Assembly (NCBI GenBank): GCA_003222195.1
Contig: QHVB01000021.1
Coordinates: 1-46,597, forward strand
Reading direction: 5' to 3'
DNA length: 46,597 nucleotides
Origin: Gemmatimonadota bacterium
GTDB lineage: Bacteria; Gemmatimonadota; Gemmatimonadetes; Gemmatimonadales; GWC2-71-9
In this document: piece after piece, positions 31,674 through 39,975 of the stretch
How the letters are laid out: each line of letters begins with the position of its first letter
How positions within the stretch are numbered: position 1 is the first letter of the stretch
Translations under genes and position numbers: made by a program
Notes under the pieces: generated by a model
Database searches by the model: none
What the model was told of the DNA's origin: nothing
The model's input: only the letters and a program-made list of their open reading frames with translations

Positions 31674-34235
31674 CTATTTCGCCTTGGCGAGCGCTTTTAC
31701 ACGCCGCTCGGCATCGAGGAACCGGATGTCGACCGCGAACACGCGACCGTACAAGTCGCGCGCATCGGCTTTCCTGCCCTGCTGCTCCAGTGCCCGGCCG
31801 AGCCAGTACAGGATGCCCAGTCGTTCCTGATCGCCGGAAGCCGGGACGTCGAGGCCGCGACGCAGAATCGATTCCGCGACGCCGTACGCGCCCTTTTCAA
31901 AGAAGCAAATGCCCAGCATTTCCGACGTGCGCAACTTCCCCTCGGGCGCGCGCAGCGCCTTCTGCAGCTCGGCAATGGCTTCGTCGAGCAGACCCATCTC
32001 TTTGAAGGCGACGCCCAGGTCGTAGTGAGACTGGAAGTCCGCCTCGTCGATGTTCTCATCGATGCCCTGCTTGAAGCGCGCCAGCATGTCCTGGAAGTCC
32101 TGCTCTTCGTCGCCGGTCGGCTCCTCGTCGGCGACAGTCATCCGGGTGTCCTTTGCCGGCGCGTCGACGTCCTCATCGTCCGTCAGCATGGAGCCGAGGT
32201 CGATGTAATCGCCGTTCACGGTGGCTTCATCGCGGACCTTCATCTTGGCGTCTTTGGCCTTGACTCTGCCTTCCGCTTTGCCAGGGGGCGCAGGTGTCGC
32301 CACGGCCGGCGCGAGCATCGACAACGCCGCCTTCGCACGTTCGTTCTTGGGATCGTGCTCGGCCACACGCGCGTACACGGCCCGTGCCTTGTCGGGAAGA
32401 TCTGAACGCAGGAACGCATCGGCCAGCTCGAGATAGGCGTCGATCAGCTTGGGCTTGTCCCCGGCCTTGAATGCGAACTCCACGGCCTTTTGCCGGTGGC
32501 GCACGCTATTCGGGTCGAGCCGCAGCACCTCACCGACGAGATGGCGGGCCTGCGAGAGATTGCCGGCGGTCTCGTAGCCCGCCGTCGCGATATCGAGCTC
32601 CTCGATCCCCCGCTCGCGGTCTCCCTGCTCGATCAGCGCTTCGCCAAGCGCCTGATGAGCCTCCGGATCGTCGGGGTTATCCGCAACGCACGACTCGAGC
32701 TCTTCAATACCGGGCGCCGCAGGCGTTTCCTCGATGTTGGAAAACACGAGCGAGCCCGCCTGGTCGCCACCGCTGCTGATTTCGTCGATCCCCAGATCGA
32801 TAAACCCGGACCGCCGTCCGCCGGTGGAAATCGACGTCTCGTCCTCGGTCTGGATGAAGCTCGGATGACGCGGCGGTTCGTCGATTGCCAGCGGTTCATC
32901 GTCGATGTCATGTCCCGCATCCGTGGTGCCCGTCTCGAAGTCGGGCTCGAGTTCGAGCGGGGGCACTTCCACGACCGTCTTGTGCTTCCCAGGGACTGAC
33001 GGTGACTTGGCGCCATGAGCCGGAGTGGGCGCCGAAGGGCGCTTCGGAACCACCGGTTTTACCCGCGGTGGCTCCGGCGCCGATGCAGCCGGCTTCTTGA
33101 AGATCGGTGGCTTGAGTGCGGCCTTCGGGGGCGGCCGCTTCGGCGGCGGCCCCTTCGGCGGCGCCTTCGCAGGTTCCGCGACATTCCCCTCGAGCACCAG
33201 ATCCGCCCCTTCGAGCTCGATCCCCTCGTCCGCAGTCACCTCGGGCGCGGTCGGCTCGGGCGCGGTCGGCTCAAGCTCGGCTATGGGTTCGAGATCCAGG
33301 TCGGCCGGATTGAGCTCTTCACGGATCGACGGCGTCTTGGGACTGGAGGCCTGGACCTGGCCAAAATCCGCGACCGTGGTCTCGAGACCCTCCAACATGC
33401 CGCCAGTATTCCCCCCCCTCACGCCAGGCGCCTCGTCGACGAGACTGGTCGTCTCGATCTCCAGCGATTCGTCAGGCTCGGGCTCAACCTCCTCAATCAG
33501 CCGCTCTGCGGCGGGAGCAGGAGGCGGTGGCGCAACGTGCGGCGGAGGAGCGGGAGGCGCCGCGGCGCCAGGCGGCGCCTTAACGCCCTTCGCGACGCGC
33601 GGTTCGTCGAGATCGAGAAAGACGAGACTGGACGTCTTGCGTTTGCCCGACTTCGACACGTCGTCGCCACCGCCCGCCGGAGGCGCGGATCTCGGAGGCG
33701 TCGGGCTCGGCCGACCGCCTGCCGAGGAGGCGCGCTTGCCGGGATCGGCACCATACATCTTGAGGTGCTCGGAGAGCATCTCGCGGAGATTCGCGCTCTC
33801 GGGGGAAATGTCGGTGAATTCCTTCAGTGCCGCGAAGGCGTGTTCGATCTTTCCCGCCTTCTGCATCCGCTCGGCGTATTCGACGAAGTTCTGCTTCGCT
33901 TCTGCGATGAACCCCTTGGCCGCGTAGAGTTTCGCCAACTTCAGATACGTCGTCTGCCGCGCGGGGGCGTTGCGCAGCACTTTGTTACACATCGCGATGG
34001 CGTTGTTATGAAATCCGAGCTCGGCGTACTTGTCGACGGCCTGGTCGTAGTAGTCCGCCGCCTGGCCCGGGTCCTTCAGCTTGATGTAGAGATCGCCGAT
34101 ACGGTTGTAGATGGAGAGGTCAGGATTGGTCTCATCCTGGTTGTTCAAGACGTCCAGCCAGATCTCCACGGCCTTTTTCGGATCTTTGGCCTCGAGACCC
34201 TTCGCCTTCTCTTTGAGTTGCTCAAGCTTGGACAT
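31674..34235 (-). CDS. Large TPR-repeat protein with proline/acidic linker
   Basis: An 853-aa protein. Residues 1-155 are N-terminal tetratricopeptide repeats ('NRIGDLYIKLKDPGQAADYYDQAVDKYAELG'). Residues 165-500 are a Pro/Ala/acidic disordered stretch with repeats of 'PTAPE' and 'PPKRPPPK'. Residues 520-853 are further TPRs ('EAHQALGEALIEQGDRERGIEELDIATAGYETAGNL', 'SHYDLGVAFKEMGLLDEAIAELQKAL'). There is no signal peptide. It looks like a soluble scaffold and shares its general plan with the TPR protein at 26307-27917, but I cannot name a function. It follows hutI by 25 nt and precedes polyprenyl synthetase. Confidence 0.85.
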   Translation of the reverse strand: MSKLEQLKEKAKGLEAKDPKKAVEIWLDVLNNQDETNPDLSIYNRIGDLYIKLKDPGQAADYYDQAVDKYAELGFHNNAIAMCNKVLRNAPARQTTYLKLAKLYAAKGFIAEAKQNFVEYAERMQKAGKIEHAFAALKEFTDISPESANLREMLSEHLKMYGADPGKRASSAGGRPSPTPPRSAPPAGGGDDVSKSGKRKTSSLVFLDLDEPRVAKGVKAPPGAAAPPAPPPHVAPPPPAPAAERLIEEVEPEPDESLEIETTSLVDEAPGVRGGNTGGMLEGLETTVADFGQVQASSPKTPSIREELNPADLDLEPIAELEPTAPEPTAPEVTADEGIELEGADLVLEGNVAEPAKAPPKGPPPKRPPPKAALKPPIFKKPAASAPEPPRVKPVVPKRPSAPTPAHGAKSPSVPGKHKTVVEVPPLELEPDFETGTTDAGHDIDDEPLAIDEPPRHPSFIQTEDETSISTGGRRSGFIDLGIDEISSGGDQAGSLVFSNIEETPAAPGIEELESCVADNPDDPEAHQALGEALIEQGDRERGIEELDIATAGYETAGNLSQARHLVGEVLRLDPNSVRHRQKAVEFAFKAGDKPKLIDAYLELADAFLRSDLPDKARAVYARVAEHDPKNERAKAALSMLAPAVATPAPPGKAEGRVKAKDAKMKVRDEATVNGDYIDLGSMLTDDEDVDAPAKDTRMTVADEEPTGDEEQDFQDMLARFKQGIDENIDEADFQSHYDLGVAFKEMGLLDEAIAELQKALRAPEGKLRTSEMLGICFFEKGAYGVAESILRRGLDVPASGDQERLGILYWLGRALEQQGRKADARDLYGRVFAVDIRFLDAERRVKALAKAK

Positions 34236-34260
34236 GGAACGACTAAGATATCGGAGCCGT

Positions 34261-35502
34261 CTAGGCGGGACAAGCCGAACCTGCTGTCCAGACGGCGCTT
34301 ACGACGTCCGTGCCCATCCAGTAGGCGACCTCCCTCCAGTCGTCTACGGCCGCAACGACGAGGTCGCCGACACACCCCGGCGCGATTTGCCCCCGGTTCG
34401 CGGCTAGGCCGAGCGCGGCGGCGGCGTTGACCGTCACCGCCGTCACAGCTTCCGCGTGACGCAGCCCAAGTTGCGACACCCCGAGTGCCATCACCAGCGG
34501 CAGACTCAGGGTCGGTGAGGTGCCGGGATTGAAGTCGGTTGCTAACGCCACCGCCGCACCCGCCTCGATCAACCGTCGCGCCGGCGCTTGCGACCGCCGG
34601 CCCAGAAAGATCATCGTCGCGGGGAGCAGGACCGCGACGGTCGAGCTGCCGGCGAGAGCCCGGATCCCCTCGTCTGAAATCGCCGCCAGGTGATCGGCGG
34701 ACAGCGCCCCCAGCTCGGCGGCAAGCTCGGCGCCGCCTGATCCCTCGAGCTCATCCGCGTGCAGCTTGACCGCGAGTCCATGGCGGGCGGCGGCGGTGAG
34801 GATCTGACGACTTTCCGTTGCGCTGAAGACTCCAGGCTCGCAGAACACATCGCAACACTGTGCCAGTCCCTCGCGGGCCACCGCCGGGATCATCTCCTCA
34901 CAGAGCAGCCGCACATACTCGGCGCGTTTGCCGCGATACTCTGGCGGCACCTCGTGCGCGCCCAGAAATGTCGGAATGAGCGTGGCGGGCAACTCGCCGG
35001 CGAGTCGACGAATCACGCGGAGCTGCTTCAGCTCGGCCTCCAATTCCAAGCCGTAGCCCGATTTCACTTCGATGGTGGTCGCGCCGCACGCCAGTAATGT
35101 CGCGAGACGGGACCGCGTCAGAGCGGCGAGCTCCGTCTCGGACCGCGCTCGCACATCGCGCACCGACTGCAAGATGCCGCCCCCGGCGGCCGCGATGGCC
35201 TTGTAATCGACGCCGAGCGCGCGCCGTTCCTGATCGTCGAGGCGGGGCGCGCCGAAGACCGCGTGGGTGTGGCAATCGATGAACCCCGGGAAGAGGACGC
35301 CCGTGATTTCCACCACTTGTAGGGGCGCAGCATGCTGTGCCCCTACTTTCGGTGCGTCTCGGCGCGGGCCCACCCACGCGATCGTCTCGCCGTCGATCAG
35401 CACCGCTGCGTCCTGCAGCACCTCCACCTCGGCCAGTTCGCGCCCGCGCCGGGCGCGCGCCGGCCCACGACACGTCACGACTTGACGCGCGCCGACCAGC
35501 AA
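34261..35502 (-). CDS. hutI: Imidazolonepropionase
   Basis: A 413-aa amidohydrolase that opens the imidazolone ring in histidine breakdown, giving N-formimino-glutamate. Metal site 'PGFIDCHTHAVFGAPR' (HxH), 'TTIEVKSGYGL', 'PTFLGAHEVPPEYRGKRAEY', 'VKLHADELEGSGGAELAAE' and 'ALATDFNPGTSPTLSLPLVMALG' are in order. It starts at TTG 35502, 5 nt after hutU, the third gene of hutH-hutU-hutI. A palindromic repeat at 35319-35346 adds 'VGAQHAAPLQ' before the first metal ligands. Confidence 0.96.
   Translation of the reverse strand: MLVGARQVVTCRGPARARRGRELAEVEVLQDAAVLIDGETIAWVGPRRDAPKVGAQHAAPLQVVEITGVLFPGFIDCHTHAVFGAPRLDDQERRALGVDYKAIAAAGGGILQSVRDVRARSETELAALTRSRLATLLACGATTIEVKSGYGLELEAELKQLRVIRRLAGELPATLIPTFLGAHEVPPEYRGKRAEYVRLLCEEMIPAVAREGLAQCCDVFCEPGVFSATESRQILTAAARHGLAVKLHADELEGSGGAELAAELGALSADHLAAISDEGIRALAGSSTVAVLLPATMIFLGRRSQAPARRLIEAGAAVALATDFNPGTSPTLSLPLVMALGVSQLGLRHAEAVTAVTVNAAAALGLAANRGQIAPGCVGDLVVAAVDDWREVAYWMGTDVVSAVWTAGSACPA
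35319..35346. repeat. 28-bp palindrome inserted in frame in hutI
   Basis: Arms GTAGGGGCGCAGCA and TGCTGTGCCCCTAC pair fully except for one G-T wobble. It codes 'VGAQHAAPL' at about residues 53-61, in a loop before the first metal-binding motif. This resembles a REP/MITE-like palindromic unit that has settled in frame in a coding region. Confidence 0.6.
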
Positions 35503-35507
35503 GGTCT

Positions 35508-37154
35508 TCAGTCGAGATCCTCGCTCATGGGCAAGCGGATGTGATGGCGCCGCGCTGCGGCGATCGCTTCGGGATAGCCGGCGTCGGCGTGCCGCGCCAC
35601 CCCGATGCCGGGATCGTTGGTGAGTACGCGCTCGAGGCGCTTGGCGGCCGCCGGCGTGCCGTCAGCGACGATGACCTGCCCGGCATGCAGCGAATTCCCG
35701 ATCCCCACACCGCCGCCGTGATGGAACGAGACCCACGATGCGCCGGAGGCCGTATTGGGCAGTGCATTGAGGATCGCCCAATCCGCGATCGCATCGGAGC
35801 CGTCGCGCATGTTCTCCGTTTCGCGAAATGGCGATGCGACCGACCCCGTATCGAGATGGTCTCGGCCGATGACGATCGGAGCCGATAGCTCGCCCCGTCG
35901 CACCAGCGCGTTCAACGCGCCGCCGAACCGGGCACGCTCCCCCTGCCCCAGCCAGCAAATGCGGGCCGGGAGTCCCTGGAACGCGACGCGCTCCTGCGCC
36001 ATCGTGATCCAACGTCTGAGGTGTGCGTTGTCTGGGAATAACTCGAGCACCAGAGCGTCGGTGCGGTGCAGATCCTTAGTCTCGCCGGACAGCGCCACCC
36101 ACCGAAACGGTCCCTTCCCCTCGCAGAACAGCGGCCGGATATACTCCGGGACAAACCCGGGAATGTCGAACGCGTCCGTCACGCCGGCGTCGCGAGCTTC
36201 GGTGCGGAGGTTGTTGCCGTAATCGAACGCGATCGACCCGCGCTTTCGCAGCTCGAGCATCGCGCGTACATGGATGACGATGCTCGCGCGCGCGCGCGCG
36301 ATGTAATCCTCGGGAGACTTGCGCCGCAGCTCAGCGGCTTCGGTGGGACTGAACCCGGCGGGGATGTATCCGTTGAGCGGGTCATGCGCGGATGTCTGAT
36401 CGGTTACGACGTCCGGGGTAAATCCGCGGCGGACCAGCGCCGGGAGTATCTCCGCGCAGTTGCCGACGAGCCCCACCGAGAGCGGTTCGCCGCGTCGCTG
36501 CGCGTCCGCGCACCACCCGAGCGCCTCGTCGAGCGACGTCGTCGATCGGTCGAGATAGCGGGTCTCCAGCCGGCGTTGCACGCGGGCGGGGTCCACCTCG
36601 ACCGCGAGACAGATTCCCTCGTTCATGGTCGCGGCGAGCGGCTGGGCCCCACCCATGCCGCCGAGTCCACCCGTGAGTACGATTCGGCCGCGCAGCGATC
36701 CTTGAAAGTGCCGCGCTGCGACGGCGGCAAAGGTCTCGTATGTCCCCTGGAGAATCCCCTGCGTGCCGATGTAAATCCACGACCCCGCCGTCATCTGCCC
36801 ATACATGATGAGCCCGCGCCGCTCCAGATCGCGAAACACGTCCCACGTCGCGAACCGACCGACCAGATTCGCGTTCGCGATGAGCACGCGCGGCGCGTCG
36901 GCGTGCGTCGTGAACACGGCGACCGGTTTGCCCGACTGGACGAGCAGCGTCTCGTCGTCTTCGAGCACCCGGAGCGTGCGACAGATCGCATCGAAAGACG
37001 CCCAATTCCGCGCCGCCTTGCCCGTGCCGCCGTATACGACGAGATCATCGGGCCGCTCGGCGACCTCCGGATCGAGATTGTTCATCAGCATGCGCAGGGC
37101 GGCTTCCTGAATCCATCCCTTGCACGATTTCGTGGCGCCGCGCGGGGCCTTCAC
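35508..37154 (-). CDS. hutU: Urocanate hydratase (urocanase)
   Basis: A 548-aa NAD-dependent enzyme adding water to urocanate to give imidazolonepropionate. The signature '[16 protein letters not shown]' contains the catalytic cysteine. N-terminal blocks '[13 protein letters not shown]', '[36 protein letters not shown]' and '[20 protein letters not shown]' (NAD site) are typical. I start it at GTG 37154, overlapping the hutH stop (GTGA), since the open frame upstream lies inside hutH. The N-terminus '[21 protein letters not shown]' matches urocanase. Confidence 0.97.
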   Translation of the reverse strand: MKAPRGATKSCKGWIQEAALRMLMNNLDPEVAERPDDLVVYGGTGKAARNWASFDAICRTLRVLEDDETLLVQSGKPVAVFTTHADAPRVLIANANLVGRFATWDVFRDLERRGLIMYGQMTAGSWIYIGTQGILQGTYETFAAVAARHFQGSLRGRIVLTGGLGGMGGAQPLAATMNEGICLAVEVDPARVQRRLETRYLDRSTTSLDEALGWCADAQRRGEPLSVGLVGNCAEILPALVRRGFTPDVVTDQTSAHDPLNGYIPAGFSPTEAAELRRKSPEDYIARARASIVIHVRAMLELRKRGSIAFDYGNNLRTEARDAGVTDAFDIPGFVPEYIRPLFCEGKGPFRWVALSGETKDLHRTDALVLELFPDNAHLRRWITMAQERVAFQGLPARICWLGQGERARFGGALNALVRRGELSAPIVIGRDHLDTGSVASPFRETENMRDGSDAIADWAILNALPNTASGASWVSFHHGGGVGIGNSLHAGQVIVADGTPAAAKRLERVLTNDPGIGVARHADAGYPEAIAAARRHHIRLPMSEDLD

Positions 37155-38614
37155 GAGGCAAACCTGCCTTCGCGGATGCGCAGCGTCACTCGCTCGATAT
37201 CGGCGGTCAGCGGCCGGTCCGCCGTAAGCGCCGCCGATTCCTGCCGGACGGCGGCGTGCAAGCGCGCGACCGCTTTTGCGGGCCGCAGCGGCTTCAGGTA
37301 CTCGAGCCCCTGGGCCCCAGCGAGCAGCTCGATCGCGATGATCCGCTCGGCATTCGCAAGGATGCGGCCCGCCTTCCACGCCGCAGTCATCCCCATCGGC
37401 ACTACGTCTTCCTGATTTCCCTCCGTCGGCACCGACTGCACGCTCGCGGGCGTCGCGAGCACCCGGCACTCGGCCACCAGCGCCGCCGCCGCGATCTGCG
37501 CGATCATGAATCCTGACTCGAGGCCCGGCTCACGCGCCAGGAACGCCGGCAGCCCGGATGACAGATCCGGATTGACGACGCGCTCCAGCCGCCGCTCGCC
37601 CAGCCCGGCCAGCGTGGTCAGCGCGATGGCGAGGACGTCGAGCGCCAGCGCGATGGGCTGGCCGTGGAAGTTGCCACCGGAGAGCACTTCGTCACCGAAC
37701 ACGAGCGGATTGTCGGTCGCCGCATTGAGCTCGGTAGCCACGAGCCGTTCCGCGAACGCGAGTCCTTCACCCACCGCCCCCAATACCTGCGGCGTACAGC
37801 GCAGCGAATACGCGTCCTGCACCCGTGGGTCGTTGTCGCGGTGTGATTCACGAATTTCGCTGTCGGCCAGCAGTTCGCGCAGCAGCGCCGCCGAGCGCTG
37901 TTGCCAGGGGTGAGGACGGACGTCGTGGATACGGGCGTCGAACGGATCGGGTGAGCCGCGAACTGCTTCGAGGCTCATGGCGGCCGCCCCATGGGCGGTG
38001 CGCCACAACGTCCACGCATCGCTCACGAGCAGTGCGGCGAGGCCGGTCTGCGCCTGGGTGCCGTTCACGAATGCCAATCCCTCTTTGGCTTCGAGCGTGA
38101 TCGGCTTCGGCACCCGCACATCGCCTTCCCCGATCATCGCGAGCGCGAGATGCGAGAGCGGTGCGAGATCGCCGGACGCACCGACGCTGCCTTGCGAAGG
38201 CACGCGGGGATGGAGCCCGCGGTTCAGCATCTCGATCAGCAGCTCAGGAAGTACCGGCCGCACGCCGCTGGTGCCGCGCATCAACACGTTCGCGCGCAGC
38301 AGCATCATCGCCCGCACGGCATCCTGGGGGAGCGGCTCGCCGACGCCCGACGCGTGGCTGCGAATGAGATTGAGCTGCAGTTGCCGACCCTGCTCCGCGG
38401 GAATCCGTACATGCGCGAGCTTCCCGAACCCCGTGTTGACGCCGTACATGGTTTCCCCGCGCTCGATCGCCGCTTCGACGGCACGACGCGACTGCTGCAC
38501 TGCTTTGAGCGCCTGAGGGTCGAGGGCAACGGGAACGTTATGGCGCGCGACGGCGACGACATCAGCGATGGAGAGGGACTGTCCGTCAAGCGTGACCGGC
38601 GATGGCTTCGTCAT
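37151..38614 (-). CDS. hutH: Histidine ammonia-lyase
   Basis: A 487-aa aromatic amino acid lyase that converts histidine to urocanate. The MIO cofactor forms from A146-S147-G148 in '[14 protein letters not shown]', and the N-terminal 'YGVNTGFGK' loop (57-65) supplies the catalytic Tyr. ATG 38614 is chosen; it lies only 17 nt from a strong hairpin, with GGGG just before it. This is the first gene of the histidine-use unit hutH-hutU-hutI. No hutG or hutF was seen, so the final formimino-glutamate step must lie elsewhere. Confidence 0.97.
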   Translation of the reverse strand: MTKPSPVTLDGQSLSIADVVAVARHNVPVALDPQALKAVQQSRRAVEAAIERGETMYGVNTGFGKLAHVRIPAEQGRQLQLNLIRSHASGVGEPLPQDAVRAMMLLRANVLMRGTSGVRPVLPELLIEMLNRGLHPRVPSQGSVGASGDLAPLSHLALAMIGEGDVRVPKPITLEAKEGLAFVNGTQAQTGLAALLVSDAWTLWRTAHGAAAMSLEAVRGSPDPFDARIHDVRPHPWQQRSAALLRELLADSEIRESHRDNDPRVQDAYSLRCTPQVLGAVGEGLAFAERLVATELNAATDNPLVFGDEVLSGGNFHGQPIALALDVLAIALTTLAGLGERRLERVVNPDLSSGLPAFLAREPGLESGFMIAQIAAAALVAECRVLATPASVQSVPTEGNQEDVVPMGMTAAWKAGRILANAERIIAIELLAGAQGLEYLKPLRPAKAVARLHAAVRQESAALTADRPLTADIERVTLRIREGRFAS

Positions 38615-38630
38615 GGCCCCAAAAGCTAAA

Positions 38631-38661
38631 GCGCCGGAGTGGCTGTTGACCACTCCGGCGC
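38631..38661 (-). terminator. Strong hairpin between the lipoprotein gene and hutH
   Basis: Perfect 12-bp GC-rich stem: plus-strand arm GCGCCGGAGTGG (38631-38642), 7-nt loop, arm CCACTCCGGCGC (38650-38661). On the minus strand it is followed by TTTAGCTTTT. It lies 20 nt past the lipoprotein stop and 17 nt before hutH, so it can end the envelope operon and could also act as an attenuator for hut. Confidence 0.8.
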
Positions 38662-38681
38662 CCAGCTCCTGCAACGCTGCC

Positions 38682-39851
38682 TTATTTGGTGCCCGTTACG
38701 ACCGTACTCGTGGACAGTGCGGTCGACAGCCCGCCCCGCACCACCAGCTCGGGGTTCCCGACGTCCGTCTGGAAGCTCCAGTCGAAGATCAGGTAGTTCC
38801 GCCCGACGTGCGTTACCCGCAGCGCGCCGTACCGTAGCGTCGATCCTTCGACAATCTGGAAGACGTAGGCATAGCCCGGCACCGCCTGAATCATGCTCCG
38901 CGAGTATCCAGAGGCGGGAGCGAAGTCGATCGACGTCAAATCCGCAACCGGCGAATTGCTGTACAGGCGGATCTGGGTGCCCGAGAACTCCGGGACGAGC
39001 CATAGCGTCGAATCCGTCGGGTCGCGATACACCCAAAAATCGATGCTCGTCAGGTTGCCGTTCTGAACCAGACCCAACTCCGAGGCCTGGGCGACCCCGT
39101 CGCTGTTGACGTCCTGCCAGAACCGGAAGCCGGACTGGCTCTGGTTTGCGTCATAGGCGAACACGAGCGTGTTGCGCGCGTCCGGGCGGGGAGTATCCTG
39201 GCGCAGCGGCGACCAGAGACTCTCATAGCCTTCCCGGCTCACCGCCGAGACGCCGAAGCAGCGAGGCACGCCATTGCTCAGCGCGCTGGCCAGAAACTCG
39301 GGCGCCACCGTCGTGCCCTCGAGCAGCCAGCTCGTGCCGCAGAGGCCGGTATCGAGATTGTAATCGGTGCGGTAGATGCGATACCACTTGAAGCGCGTCG
39401 GCGCCGCGAGGTAGGAGGTATCGTCCCATTCGAGATGTATGGCGCCGTTCAGCGAAATCGAATTCAGCCAGGCAGGCGCGGCGAGCTGCAACCGCTCGTC
39501 CACCGTGATCACGTTGCTGCTGCCGCTCTCCACGCCACTGGCGTCGACCGCGGTCACCATGTATTGGAGACGCGGGACGCCATTGTCGTGGAACGTGTTC
39601 GACGTCGTCTCGCCACGCAGGTCGAACGACCCGCTGGTCGAAGCGCGGGAATAGATCCGATAGTTGGCAAGATTTGCGTCCGTGACGTCGTCCCAGATGA
39701 GCAGGATGCCGAGGGGGCGATTGGGATCGCCGCTGGGCTCGAGCTGATACGTCAGGTTGGCCGGCGTGGACGGACCGCTGCCGCCAGGTTCGACGAAGGC
39801 CGAATGGCAGGCAACAGCGGTCAGTAACAGCAGGGACAAGAACACGCGCAT
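38682..39851 (-). CDS. Lipoprotein with fibronectin type III-like domains
   Basis: A 389-aa exported lipoprotein of unknown role. The signal peptide ends in lipobox 'LTAVAC' (Cys15). Two FN3-like beta-sandwich segments follow, 'ILLIWDDVTDANLANYRIYSRAS' to about 115 and 'AIHLEWDDTSYLAAPTRFKWYRIYR' to about 215. 'DVNSDGVAQASELG' is an EF-hand-like calcium loop, as in dockerin repeats. The C-terminal half (260-389) is a beta-rich domain I do not recognise. GAGG lies 5 nt before the ATG. The 124-nt gap upstream (39852-39975) shows no convincing promoter. Confidence 0.78.
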   Translation of the reverse strand: MRVFLSLLLLTAVACHSAFVEPGGSGPSTPANLTYQLEPSGDPNRPLGILLIWDDVTDANLANYRIYSRASTSGSFDLRGETTSNTFHDNGVPRLQYMVTAVDASGVESGSSNVITVDERLQLAAPAWLNSISLNGAIHLEWDDTSYLAAPTRFKWYRIYRTDYNLDTGLCGTSWLLEGTTVAPEFLASALSNGVPRCFGVSAVSREGYESLWSPLRQDTPRPDARNTLVFAYDANQSQSGFRFWQDVNSDGVAQASELGLVQNGNLTSIDFWVYRDPTDSTLWLVPEFSGTQIRLYSNSPVADLTSIDFAPASGYSRSMIQAVPGYAYVFQIVEGSTLRYGALRVTHVGRNYLIFDWSFQTDVGNPELVVRGGLSTALSTSTVVTGTK

Positions 39852-39975
39852 AAAAGCCTCAGGACGGGGATCGCCCGAGGTGTAAGCACGCCCTATGCCT
39901 GAAGCGAAGTTGCTGATTTTGTGGAGGTTACCGAAACATCAGCCGCTGCAATGTCTCCGTGAGAGGACAGGGCCG

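Noticed and set aside
36287-36303. CG dinucleotide run inside hutU
   Set aside because: It codes ordinary Ala/Arg residues in urocanase and is a plausible slip site only; no repeat element or function is supported.
37155-37469. N-terminal extension of urocanase (105 residues)
   Set aside because: It lies inside hutH, is not conserved, and GTG 37154 gives the normal urocanase length and N-terminus.
39852-39975. Terminator or promoter in the gap after the TatC-LptD gene
   Set aside because: No stem with a T-run and no pair of -35/-10 boxes with proper spacing was found.
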